Below, one piece after another: positions 6,365 through 13,902 of a DNA stretch of 35,058 nt. Under the pieces are notes generated by a model. It was not told where the DNA came from, did no database searches, and worked only from the letters and a program-made list of their open reading frames with translations. Both the position numbers and the translations under genes were made by a program. Origin of the DNA: an uncultured Propionibacteriaceae bacterium (GTDB lineage: Bacteria > Actinomycetota > Actinomycetes > Propionibacteriales > Propionibacteriaceae); contig CAKZHP010000067.1 in NCBI GenBank assembly GCA_936924635.1, positions 1-35,058 of the forward strand, written 5' to 3'. Numbering within the stretch: the first letter of the stretch is position 1; each line of letters begins with the position of its first letter.

Positions 6365-7778
6365 CACCACTGGCGCGGACACCGACGGCCTGCCGGTCGT
6401 CGTCATCGGGGCCGGCCCCGTGGGCCTGGCCGCGGCCGCCCACCTGGCCGAGCGCGGCCTGACCCCATTGGTCCTGGAAGCCGGCCCCGTGGTCGGGGCG
6501 GCGATCCGGGAGTGGGGCCACACCCGGTTGTTCTCCCCGTGGCGGTACAACGTCGACGCCGCCGCCGCCCGTCTGCTGGAGACCAGAGGCTGGACCGCCC
6601 CGGACCCGGAGGCCCTGCCCACCGGGGCTGAGCTCGTCGAGCAGTACCTTCAGCCGCTGGCCGCCACCGAAGCCCTGGCCCCCCGGATCCGCACCGGGGC
6701 CCGGGTCGTCGCGGTGTCCCGGGCCGGGATGGACAAGACCCGCACCACCGGCCGGGCCCAGACCCCGTTTCTGGTCCGAGTCGCCCACGCGGACGGCGCC
6801 GTGGAGGACGTTCACGCCCGCGCGGTGATCGACGCCTCCGGCACCTGGACCACCCCGAACCCGCTGGGCCAGGCCGGGCTGCCCGCTCCCGGCGAAGCCG
6901 AGGCCCTTGCCGCCGGGCAGATCACCGCCCCGCTGCCGGACGTCCTCGGCGCCGACCAGGCCCGGTTCGCCGGTCAGCATGTGCTGGTCGTCGGGGCCGG
7001 GCACTCGGCAGCCAACACCCTGCTCGAGCTCGGCACCCTGGCCCAGGACACCCCGGGCACCCGAATCTCCTGGGCGGTCCGCTCGGCCGACGTCGCCCGG
7101 GTCTATGGCGGGGAGGACCGCGACGAGCTGGCCGCCCGCGGCGCCCTGGGCACCCGGCTGCGCCACCTGGTGGAGACCGGGACCATCCAGGTGCACCCCT
7201 CCTTCACCATCACCGCCTTCACCACCACCGGTCTGGGGATGATGGTGCAGGCTTCCACCCCGGCCGGGAAGGAACATCTGGTCGTGGACGTGGTGGTGCC
7301 GGCCACCGGGTTCCGTCCTGCACTGGGCATGCTCTCGGAACTGCGGCTGGAGCTGGACCCGGCTGTGGAGGCTCCCCGCCAGTTGGGCCCGCTGATCGAT
7401 CCGGAGGTCCACTCCTGTGGTTCGGTCACCCCGCACGGGGAGAAGATGCTCGCCCACCCGGAGCCGGGCTTCTACATCGCGGGCATGAAGAGCTACGGGC
7501 GGGCCCCGACCTTTTTGATGGCCACCGGCTACGAGCAGGTCCGCTCCATCGCCGCCGCCCTGGCCGGAGACCGCACCGCCGCCGACAACGTCGAGCTGCA
7601 GCTGCCCGAGACCGGGGTTTGCTCCACCGACCTCGGCGGATCCTGCGACGCCCCGGCCCCCGCCACAGCCGCCGACACCGCCGACCAGGGCTGTTGCGCC
7701 CCGGCCCCCCAAACCCTGCCCGCACCCGCGTCCAGACTGCCGGTATTGCTGCCGGTTCAGGCCGCCACCTGCTGCTGA
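6357..7778 (+). CDS. FAD/NAD(P)-binding oxidoreductase with cysteine-rich C-terminal tail
   Basis: The 473-aa flavoprotein starts at an ATG overlapping the end of trxB. It has an N-terminal FAD motif VVVIGAGPVGLAAAAHLAERG, the segment WGHTRLFSPWRYNVD, a second nucleotide motif VLVVGAGHSAANTLLELG and the C-terminal GFYIAGMKSYGRAPTFLMATGYEQV. This resembles flavoproteins repeatedly found in actinobacterial ars loci, but the reaction is unknown. The last about 60 residues are Ala/Pro-rich with six cysteines (GVCSTD, GGSCDA, QGCCAP and a terminal ATCC), resembling a metalloid-binding tail. It is co-transcribed with the arsC genes and probably induced by arsenite. An ArsO-like oxidase or a reductase for an arsenic or thiol adduct are both possible. 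Confidence 0.75.
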   Translation: MADTTGADTDGLPVVVIGAGPVGLAAAAHLAERGLTPLVLEAGPVVGAAIREWGHTRLFSPWRYNVDAAAARLLETRGWTAPDPEALPTGAELVEQYLQPLAATEALAPRIRTGARVVAVSRAGMDKTRTTGRAQTPFLVRVAHADGAVEDVHARAVIDASGTWTTPNPLGQAGLPAPGEAEALAAGQITAPLPDVLGADQARFAGQHVLVVGAGHSAANTLLELGTLAQDTPGTRISWAVRSADVARVYGGEDRDELAARGALGTRLRHLVETGTIQVHPSFTITAFTTTGLGMMVQASTPAGKEHLVVDVVVPATGFRPALGMLSELRLELDPAVEAPRQLGPLIDPEVHSCGSVTPHGEKMLAHPEPGFYIAGMKSYGRAPTFLMATGYEQVRSIAAALAGDRTAADNVELQLPETGVCSTDLGGSCDAPAPATAADTADQGCCAPAPQTLPAPASRLPVLLPVQAATCC

Positions 7779-7805
7779 CCAGCCCGCTGACCCTGAGGAG
7801 CCGTC

Positions 7806-8438
7806 ATGTCTGAGCCGACCACCCTGGACACCCACGTGTTGCAGCGTTCCGCCGAGCACCTGGCCGAACGCTACGCCGGGGTCTTCTCCCCGGAGACCGT
7901 GGAACGCTACGTCTTCGAGTCCTACGCCACCCTCTCGCGCACCGCAAAGGTGCGCACCTACCTGGCCTCCACGGCCAGCCACTTCGCCGACAACCGGTTG
8001 CGGGCCCTGGCCCAGTCCGAGGGGAAGATCGCCTCCCCGGTTCCGCAGGTGCTCTTCGTGTGTGTGCACAACATCGGCCGCTCCCAGATCGCCGCGGCCC
8101 TGCTCACCCACCACGCCGGGGATAAGGTTGAGGTCCGCTCCGCGGGGCCCCTGCCCGGCTCCGAGGTCCACCCCCTGGTCGTACAGGCCCTGGCCGAGCG
8201 CGGGATCGATTTGTCCGGGGCGTACCCGAAGCCGCTGACCGATGATGTGGTGAGGGCCGCGGACTACGTCATCACCATGGGCTGTGGGGACGCCTGCCCG
8301 GTCTACCCGGGCAAGCGCTACCTCGACTGGGAGATCGCCGACCCCGCCGCAGAGACCCCCGACGGCGTGCGCGCCATCGTCGACGCCATCGATACCCGAG
8401 TGAAGGCCCTCTGGGACGAGCTCCGCAGCGCCACTTAG
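7806..8438 (+). CDS. arsC: Arsenate reductase with N-terminal helical domain (ArsC1'-like)
   Basis: The protein has 210 aa. The start lies 6 nt after GAGGAG. The first about 75 residues (LQRSAEHLAERYAGVFSPET, YATLSRTAKVRTYL) form the predicted three-helix domain seen in Corynebacterium/Mycobacterium proteins. An LMW-phosphatase domain follows, with P-loop FVCVHNIGRSQIAAALL and redox cysteines in ITMGCGDACPVYPGKRYLDW. That architecture is known from the C. glutamicum ArsC1' enzyme, which is thioredoxin-dependent. It is the third arsenate reductase in the operon and probably the last ars gene. Confidence 0.88.
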   Translation: MSEPTTLDTHVLQRSAEHLAERYAGVFSPETVERYVFESYATLSRTAKVRTYLASTASHFADNRLRALAQSEGKIASPVPQVLFVCVHNIGRSQIAAALLTHHAGDKVEVRSAGPLPGSEVHPLVVQALAERGIDLSGAYPKPLTDDVVRAADYVITMGCGDACPVYPGKRYLDWEIADPAAETPDGVRAIVDAIDTRVKALWDELRSAT

Positions 8439-8613
8439 TCCCCACCCTTTCCGCAACACCACGTGCCCCGGCTCCTGCCGCCTCGCCGCGGACTGCCGGA
8501 ACCGACCGGTGCGGCACGCTGTGACACACACCGCGGGCTCCATCTGGGGGTGCCACCGCCGGCGCCGAGTACGTTCATCGTGGCCTGACCGATCCACCCT
8601 TGAAAGGGTACAT

Positions 8614-9189
8614 ATGGACCGTATCGGGACCTTCCTGTCCGAGCTCTCCGGCGCCGAACGTAGCCACACAATCCCGCCCTGTCACCGGATCGACTTCACC
8701 GACCATGACCTGGCCCGGCTGAGCCTGCCCGGGGGTAGCTGCACGATCAGCGTGGACGCCGATCGGCAGACCATCACCCACGTGCTGCACGCGCTGCCGA
8801 CCGAGGCCGCCACGGCGCCGGATGCACAGAACCCGCATCCCGAGGCCCTGGTTCCTCAGCGATGGTGGGCGGATGTGCTGCACGATCTGTGTAAGTACTC
8901 CGCGGACATGGCCAGTCTCTCCCGCGCCCGCTCACCGGGTCGGACACCGTGGAGATACCAGCGGGTTGAACGGACCGGGACCGCGGCGCTGGTTACCGTC
9001 TCCAACGGCAGCGAACAGCTGACCCACTCGATCGACCTCGATACGCCCCACCCTCCGGCAGCTATCCCCATTGAGATCGCCGAGGCCATCCTTGCCTGCC
9101 CCGCCCAGCACGCCACCCCCACTTCGTCAGCGTTAGCTCCGATCAGGCGCATCACCGAGTGGGTCCATACGTTCACGAGGCGCCGGTAA
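8614..9189 (+). CDS. Hypothetical protein, 191 aa, unrecognised
   Basis: The ATG at 8614 is preceded by GAAAGGG about 6 nt upstream, which favours it over an in-frame GTG/ATG about 35 codons earlier with poor sequence context. The protein starts MDRIGTFLSELSGAERSH and has a central RWWADVLHDLCKYSADMASL and a basic end. I see no signal peptide, membrane segment or known motif; only two or three cysteines are present. It lies between the ars operon and the resolvase, 175 bp after arsC, so it may be a separate unit. The opposite strand also has an open frame here, so coding status is moderate. Confidence 0.5.
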   Translation: MDRIGTFLSELSGAERSHTIPPCHRIDFTDHDLARLSLPGGSCTISVDADRQTITHVLHALPTEAATAPDAQNPHPEALVPQRWWADVLHDLCKYSADMASLSRARSPGRTPWRYQRVERTGTAALVTVSNGSEQLTHSIDLDTPHPPAAIPIEIAEAILACPAQHATPTSSALAPIRRITEWVHTFTRRR

Positions 9190-9399
9190 GCGAGGCGAGT
9201 GCGAGCCATGCCGATCACCTCCAGCACCAGGGCCGGGCACCGCAGGCGTATCTGCCCCGGCGTCTAAAGACCGACGGGAGGCGGCCTCATCCGTTCCTAA
9301 ATCGACCGTTTCCGCTACATGCGCAAAGTCGGAGCGGCGAGCAGCGTGAAGCATCCCTTTTTTGTAGCGAAACTGCGTCACGGAATCTATGCCCAGATA

Positions 9400-9429
9400 C
9401 TGACGGCGTACGACGGGTTCCGGTACATT
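9400..9429 (+). promoter_or_regulatory. Candidate promoter of the transposition genes
   Basis: -35 CTGACG (9400-9405), 18-bp spacer, -10 TACATT (9424-9429). The start would fall at the resolvase ATG (9436), a leaderless mRNA. The non-coding stretch 9190-9435 should also contain the resolvase res site. A short inverted pair CGCTACA (9313-9319) / TGTAGCG (9363-9369) is the only dyad I noticed and is weak evidence. Confidence 0.5.
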
Positions 9430-9435
9430 CTGTGC

Positions 9436-10050
9436 ATGGGTGAGCTGTTGGGTTACGCGCGGGTGTCAACGATCGACCAGGATGCGGCACTGCAGATCGA
9501 TGCGCTCAAGTCCGCCGGGTGCTACCGCGTCTTCGTGGACACCGGGTCCGGAGCGTTGGCCTCCCGGCCAGAACTGGAGAAGCTGCTGGATCAGTTGCGC
9601 CCCGGGGACACCGTGGTGGTGTGGCGCCTGGACCGGCTGGGTCGGTCGATCAGGCACCTGATCGATCAACTCCAGGCTCTGGGCGACCGGCAGGTGGGGT
9701 TCCGCTCCCTGCAGGAGACCATCGACACGACGTCCTCGGGAGGTCGGCTGGTGTTCCACGTCTTCGCCGCCCTGGCCGAGTTCGAGCGGGACCTGATCCG
9801 TGAGCGCACCAACGCGGGGCTGGCCGCCGCCCGGGCCCGCGGCCGGTCCGGAGGCCGGCCGCCTGCGCTGTCGGCCGAGCAGGTGCGGGCCGCCCGGCGG
9901 ATGTACGAACAGAAGGAGCTGACGGTGGCCCAGATCGGCCAGGTGCTCGGCGTCAGCCGGACCACCATCTACCGGGCCCTGGAACGCGGGCACGACCGGC
10001 CGGAAAAGGCCCGCCCGGCCCGGCGCCGGCCGACGAAGAAGTCCGTGTAG
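9436..10050 (+). CDS. tniR: Serine recombinase (resolvase/invertase family), TniR-like
   Basis: The protein has 204 aa. It starts GELLGYARVSTIDQDAALQ with the catalytic serine at S11 in YARVST, followed by VVVWRLDRLGRS and EFERDLIRERTNAGLAAARARG, the standard resolvase catalytic domain and E-helix. It ends in a Hin-type HTH (LTVAQIGQVLGVSRTTIYRAL). In Tn552/Tn5053-type elements such an enzyme resolves cointegrates at a res site. The ATG at 9436 is chosen because the catalytic domain begins at once; a longer open frame upstream adds unrelated residues. The DDE transposase follows 9 bp later. Confidence 0.9.
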   Translation: MGELLGYARVSTIDQDAALQIDALKSAGCYRVFVDTGSGALASRPELEKLLDQLRPGDTVVVWRLDRLGRSIRHLIDQLQALGDRQVGFRSLQETIDTTSSGGRLVFHVFAALAEFERDLIRERTNAGLAAARARGRSGGRPPALSAEQVRAARRMYEQKELTVAQIGQVLGVSRTTIYRALERGHDRPEKARPARRRPTKKSV

Positions 10051-10059
10051 GGCCCGGCC

Positions 10060-11451
10060 ATGGATGCGGCCGGGCGGTGGGAGATCCTGCGACTGCACGT
10101 CGAGGACGGGATCCCCCTGACCGCACTGGCCCAAGACGCCGGCATCGGATTGCGCACCCTGCAGCGCTGGCACGCCCGATACAAGACCCACGGCTACACC
10201 GGCCTGCAAGACGGTCCTCGAGCTGACACCGGCAGCCACCGGGTCCCGGACGAGCTGGTGAGGCTGATCGAGGGACTGGTGCTGTCCAGGCCCCGGCCGG
10301 CTATCAGCACCGTGCGCCGTCGCATCGCGCCGATCTGCTCCGCGCGCGGCTGGCCGGTGCCCTCCTACGGGGTGGTCCGGTCCATCATTCAGGCCCTGGA
10401 TGCGGGCATGGTCACCCTCGCCCTGGACGGGCCGGCCGCCTACCGGGACAAGTACGAACTGGCCCTGCGCTGGGCGGCCGAACGGCCCAATGCGCTCTGG
10501 CAGGCCGACCACACCATGTTGGACCTGCTCATTGTGGGCCCCAACGGCAAACCGGCCCGGCCCTGGCTGACCACGATCCTCGACGATTACTCCCGTGCGG
10601 TCTGCGGGTACACCGTCTTCCTCGGGGCGCCCTCGGCGATGAACACCGCGCTGGCCCTGCGCCAGGGGATCTGGCCCAAGACCCGACCGGACTGGCCCAT
10701 GTGCGGGATCCCGGACGTGCTCTACGTTGACCACGGGTCGGACTTCACCAGCCACCAGCTCCGCACCACGGCCGTGGACCTGCACATCCGCCTGATCCAC
10801 TCCACCGTCGCCCGGCCCCAGGGCCGCGGGAAGATCGAGCGGTTCTTCAGCACGGTGAACACCGAGTTGCTCACCACGCTGCCGGGACACACCGTCCGCG
10901 GCCAGCCTGCCCCCACACCGAAGCTGTCCCTGGCCGAACTGGACCGAGCGCTGGAAGAGTTCATCGTCGCCTACAACGACCGTGGGCACAGCGAGCTGGG
11001 CACCACCCCGCGCACCGCGTGGGTTGCCGAAGGCTGGTTACCCCGGCTGCCAGAGTCCCTGGAGGCCCTAGATGGACTGCTGCTCACCGTCGCCCAGTCC
11101 CGAGTCGTGCGCCGCGACGGCATCCACTTCCAAGGCCTGCGATATATCTCCCCCACGTTGGCCGGCTATGTCGGCCGGACCGTGGTGATCCGCTACGACC
11201 CCCGCGACATCACCGAGATCCGGGTCTTCGATCACAACGGGTTCCTGTGCAAGGCCGTGAACCCGGACCACCAGACCGAGGCGGTCAGCCTCAAGGACGT
11301 CCAGTCGGCGCGCAACGCCCGCCGCCGGGCCCTGCGCACCGGGATCCAGGAACGCATCGCCGTCATCGCCCCCGTCACCCAGACACCGCTGCCGAAAACC
11401 CCGGCAGTGCACTCACCACGGTCGAAGTTGAAGGTCTACCAGGAGGACTGA
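10060..11451 (+). CDS. tniA: DDE transposase, TniA/Tn552 p480-like
   Basis: The 463-aa protein has an N-terminal HTH (IPLTALAQDAGIGLRTLQRWHARYKTHG), then an integrase core with D150 (WQADHT), D224 (YVDHGSDF) and E260 (GKIERFF); D224 and E260 are separated by 35 residues, the D,35,E spacing. The C-terminal Mu-type beta-barrel region (ISPTLAGYVGRTVVIRYDPRDITEIRVF) is also present. Size and neighbours match Tn552 p480 and TniA. It would cut and join the inverted-repeat ends with the ATPase encoded next. The catalytic residues are intact. Confidence 0.93.
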   Translation: MDAAGRWEILRLHVEDGIPLTALAQDAGIGLRTLQRWHARYKTHGYTGLQDGPRADTGSHRVPDELVRLIEGLVLSRPRPAISTVRRRIAPICSARGWPVPSYGVVRSIIQALDAGMVTLALDGPAAYRDKYELALRWAAERPNALWQADHTMLDLLIVGPNGKPARPWLTTILDDYSRAVCGYTVFLGAPSAMNTALALRQGIWPKTRPDWPMCGIPDVLYVDHGSDFTSHQLRTTAVDLHIRLIHSTVARPQGRGKIERFFSTVNTELLTTLPGHTVRGQPAPTPKLSLAELDRALEEFIVAYNDRGHSELGTTPRTAWVAEGWLPRLPESLEALDGLLLTVAQSRVVRRDGIHFQGLRYISPTLAGYVGRTVVIRYDPRDITEIRVFDHNGFLCKAVNPDHQTEAVSLKDVQSARNARRRALRTGIQERIAVIAPVTQTPLPKTPAVHSPRSKLKVYQED

Positions 11452-11452
11452 G

Positions 11453-12283
11453 ATGAGTCCGCGCTTCATCATCACCAAGGAACACCGCCGCTTCACCGAG
11501 TTCGCCGACGCGGTGCGCCGCCAACGCACCATCGGCCTCTGCTACGGCGCCGCCGGCGTCGGCGAGACCCTCTCCGCCCGTCACTACGTCCGCTGGGACA
11601 CCACCGGGGAACTGCTCACCCACTGGGGCCCCCGCTCAGAGAAGGACGCCAAGATCTACGCGACCCTGTCCCGGGTCCGCACCGTGCTCTACACCCCCGG
11701 CGTACTGACCACCCCGAAAAGCCTGAAACACGAACTGGACGAGGCGATTGCCCGCGTCAACATCTGCATCGACCAGCACCTCACACCCTTGGACAAGGGA
11801 ACACCAGGCAGCTGGAGCTTGGAACGAGGCTGGCACCACGGGGTCAACCACGTCGAACTGATCATCGTCGATGAATCCGAGCGACTGCGCTCCACCGCCC
11901 TGGAACTCCTGCGCGAGCTCTACGACCGCGACAACATCGCCCTGATCCTGATCGGCATGCCCGGTCTGGAGAAGCAGTTCGTCCACTACCCCCAGTTCTA
12001 CAGCCGGGTCGGATTCGCCCACCACTACCGGCCCCTGGGAGAGGACGAGATCCTCTTCGTTCTCCAACGCCATTGGCAGGCCCTGGGCAAAACCCTAAAT
12101 CCCGAGGACTTCACCGACGCCCAGGCGATCGCCGCCATCACCCGCATCACCCGCGGCAACTTCCGGCTCCTGGAACGCCTCTTCCCTCAGATCCAGCGTG
12201 TTCTGAAGATCAACGAGCTCGACACCATCACCAACGACGTCATCGAAGCCGCCCAATCCACGCTCGTGATCGGCAACACCTGA
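11453..12283 (+). CDS. tniB: TniB-like AAA ATPase with altered Walker A lysine
   Basis: The 276-aa protein starts 1 bp after tniA with GGAGG about 8 nt upstream. It is the ATP-dependent target-selection or transposition helper of TniB, Tn552 p271 and MuB type. The Walker A motif reads GAAGVGET: the invariant lysine is Glu38 (GAG at 11564-11566), one base from AAG. Walker B is intact (VELIIVDESERL, D140/E141), and the sensor and arginine-finger region (RGNFRLLERLF) is present. Loss of the lysine usually abolishes ATP binding, so this copy is probably defective. The right inverted repeat begins 5 bp after the stop. Confidence 0.9.
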   Translation: MSPRFIITKEHRRFTEFADAVRRQRTIGLCYGAAGVGETLSARHYVRWDTTGELLTHWGPRSEKDAKIYATLSRVRTVLYTPGVLTTPKSLKHELDEAIARVNICIDQHLTPLDKGTPGSWSLERGWHHGVNHVELIIVDESERLRSTALELLRELYDRDNIALILIGMPGLEKQFVHYPQFYSRVGFAHHYRPLGEDEILFVLQRHWQALGKTLNPEDFTDAQAIAAITRITRGNFRLLERLFPQIQRVLKINELDTITNDVIEAAQSTLVIGNT

Positions 12284-12288
12284 ACGCC

Positions 12289-12339
12289 GACCGCCACCGA
12301 TTACCGAAAAACTACCGCCACTTAAAGGCGAAAGTCACA
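12289..12339 (-). repeat. Right terminal inverted repeat of the transposon
   Basis: The end reads GACCGCCACCGA inward to GGCGAAAGTCACA at the edge. The reverse complement matches the left end at 40 of 51 positions. It begins 5 bp after tniB. Confidence 0.93.
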
Positions 12340-12819
12340 CCACAGGTAGACGAGGACCACGATCACCAGCTGGACGGCGACGAGGATGGCGTTCATGCCG
12401 TACGTCAGGGCGGGGGAGACGACGGTCCCGGCGACCGCCAGCAGCAGCCCCGCGATCCCCCAGCCACGGGAGCGGGCGTGGCGCGTCACCGCGTACAGGC
12501 TGAGGGGCGCGGCGAGCAGCACGGGCGAGACCCCCAGCTGGACCGGCGTCCACCGCACCAGCACGGCCAGGGCACCGAGCGCGGCGTACGTCGCCACGAA
12601 CGACGCGACCGGCCTCGTGCGGCGTACCGTCATCGCAGCGGCGACGACCAGGTGGATGGCGGTGTTCGCGAGATAGGTGAAGGAGGGGCCGAACATCCGC
12701 ACGAAGTCGGCGGCGACGAGGCTGGCGGCCATCCCGGCGGCAGCGAGGGCCAGATCGGCTCGCGTGGTGGGGGGAAGGCGCACGGCCTCCACCGTAGGGG
12801 CGACGACCGTGAGGGCCAT
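12322..12819 (-). pseudogene. Sensor histidine kinase, 5' fragment (membrane domain)
   Basis: This is the N-terminal part of the kinase whose catalytic half lies at 174-955. About six hydrophobic segments are visible (for example AIHLVVAAAMTV, LGVSPVLLAAPLSLYAVT, AILVAVQLVIVVLVYLW). The chromosomal part ends at 12340 with YLW; the frame then runs five codons into the inverted repeat (CDFRL) and stops. Codons Leu-Trp at the junction are the same as at the other fragment (LWAADRR), so the original frame is continuous. The ATG at 12819 is the first in frame after the stop of the binding-protein gene 42 bp upstream. A truncated membrane protein could still be made. Confidence 0.9.
12340..12345. 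repeat. Target-site duplication, right copy (CCACAG)
   Basis: Identical to 950-955, and the first chromosomal bases after the element. Confidence 0.9.
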
Positions 12820-12861
12820 CCTCCCGTGGGAGGAGATGCGGGCGAGGTGCTCTGGGTGGGC

Positions 12862-13902
12862 TCAGAGGAACGCCGTCGACATGGCCTCCTTCGCCGGGAC
12901 CGCCCTCGTGATCAACCGGTTCTTGAGCATGGCCTGGCTCATCGTGTCCCACTGGGCGGGGTCGAGCGCCCCGGAGGCCACTCCGGCCGCGTCCTGGTAG
13001 AGCGGGATGGTCGCGTTCAGCACCGCCTTGGCATCGGCAGCCGCGGCCTGGTCATCGAGCCCCGGCACGTACTGACCGGTGATGGTCAGCGCCTCCGCCG
13101 GCGCGGTGACGACAGCCTTCATGCCGCCGACGGTGCCCCTGACCACGGTGCGTACGAGGTCGGGGTTGGCCGCGGCGTACGCGCCGGTGGTGACCAGGCA
13201 GATGCTGACCAGGGGGAACGGGTCGCCGAGCGGCACCACCCGCGCGGAGAAGCCGGAGGTCGCGAGCTGTACCGCATCGCCGTTCACGAACCCCATCACC
13301 GCATCGACCCGGTTCGTGCGCAGCGCCGCCTGCTGGGTGTAGCCGATCTCGACCACCTCGACGTCCTTCTCCGTCATCCCGGCCAGGGCGAGGGCGACGG
13401 TGAGCCCGATCCACGACTCGCCGTACCGTCCTGCCACCCCCACCTTCTTGCCCCGCAGGTCCGTCAGCGACTTGATGCCCGACGCGGTCGGGACGATCAG
13501 GCGGGCGGGGTACTGGTGGTAGAGCTGCGCGACAGCCACCAGGTCGGCGCCGCTCTCGGCGCGCGCCTGGACCAGCTCGTCGCCGCCCGCCACGGCGAAC
13601 TGCTCGGTGCCCTGGAGCAGGGCGTTGAACAACCCCTCCTGCTCGCCGTGGTGGCGCAGCGTCACCCCGTCTGCGAACAGCTTCTTCTTCACCCCGACGT
13701 AGAAGGGGGCGAACTGCACGCTCGGGATGTACGTGAGGCCGATCACGGGATAGGCGGGGCTGGCGGCCGGCTGGGTGGTCGGCGGCTGCGGCGCGGGGTC
13801 GGCGGGGGCCGTACACGCGGCCAGCGCCCCCAGGCCGAGCGCGCCGGCGCCCTGGAGGAGGGCACGGCGCGAGGTGCGTACGGGTGTGGTGCGGTCTGTC
13901 AT
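12862..13902 (-). CDS. ribY: ABC substrate-binding lipoprotein, NMT1/THI5-like (RibY-type flavin importer)
   Basis: The 346-aa protein's start overlaps the permease stop (ATGA). The N-terminus has a twin-arginine pair (TSRRALLQ, R12/R13) and a lipobox LAAC with lipidated C30, so it is probably Tat-exported and membrane-anchored. The mature part (GLTYIPSVQFAPFYVGVKKKLF, GGDELVQARAESGADLVAV, IKSLTDLRGKKVGV) is typical of NMT1/THI5-like binding proteins. Many of these bind pyrimidine precursors; behind an FMN riboswitch the ligand is more likely riboflavin or a flavin precursor, as proposed for RibXY. No ATPase subunit gene lies in this operon, so one must come from elsewhere. Confidence 0.85.
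   Translation of the reverse strand: MTDRTTPVRTSRRALLQGAGALGLGALAACTAPADPAPQPPTTQPAASPAYPVIGLTYIPSVQFAPFYVGVKKKLFADGVTLRHHGEQEGLFNALLQGTEQFAVAGGDELVQARAESGADLVAVAQLYHQYPARLIVPTASGIKSLTDLRGKKVGVAGRYGESWIGLTVALALAGMTEKDVEVVEIGYTQQAALRTNRVDAVMGFVNGDAVQLATSGFSARVVPLGDPFPLVSICLVTTGAYAAANPDLVRTVVRGTVGGMKAVVTAPAEALTITGQYVPGLDDQAAAADAKAVLNATIPLYQDAAGVASGALDPAQWDTMSQAMLKNRLITRAVPAKEAMSTAFL

Larger units (their letters stand above)
956..12339. mobile_element. Arsenic-resistance transposon, Tn552/Tn5053-like (about 11.4 kb)
   Basis: The element is bounded by 51-bp imperfect inverted repeats (40/51 identical) starting TGTG, and flanked by the 6-bp direct repeat CCACAG. Transposition genes at the right end are a serine resolvase, a DDE transposase (463 aa) and an AAA ATPase (276 aa). 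Their order and sizes resemble Tn552 p480/p271 and the tniA/tniB genes of Tn5053. The cargo is a two-sided arsenic locus centred on an arsR/acr3 divergent promoter, plus a merR-like gene near the left end. It is inserted in a histidine kinase gene, whose halves rejoin in frame when the element is removed. The ATPase carries a Walker A Lys to Glu change, so present mobility is doubtful. Confidence 0.92.

Noticed and set aside
6249..8669. Very long open frame (about 800 codons) on the minus strand across the flavoprotein and arsC
   Set aside because: It is antisense to genes with clear domain motifs and its translation is low-complexity Gly/Gln/Val/Asp, the usual result of high-GC codon bias.
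9308..9435. Defined res site for the resolvase
   Set aside because: Only one short inverted pair (CGCTACA/TGTAGCG) was found; the three-subsite structure of a res site is not visible.
12862..13902. Thiamine-precursor (THI5/HMP) importer
   Set aside because: The fold fits, but the operon is headed by an FMN riboswitch, not a TPP riboswitch, so a flavin-related ligand is favoured.
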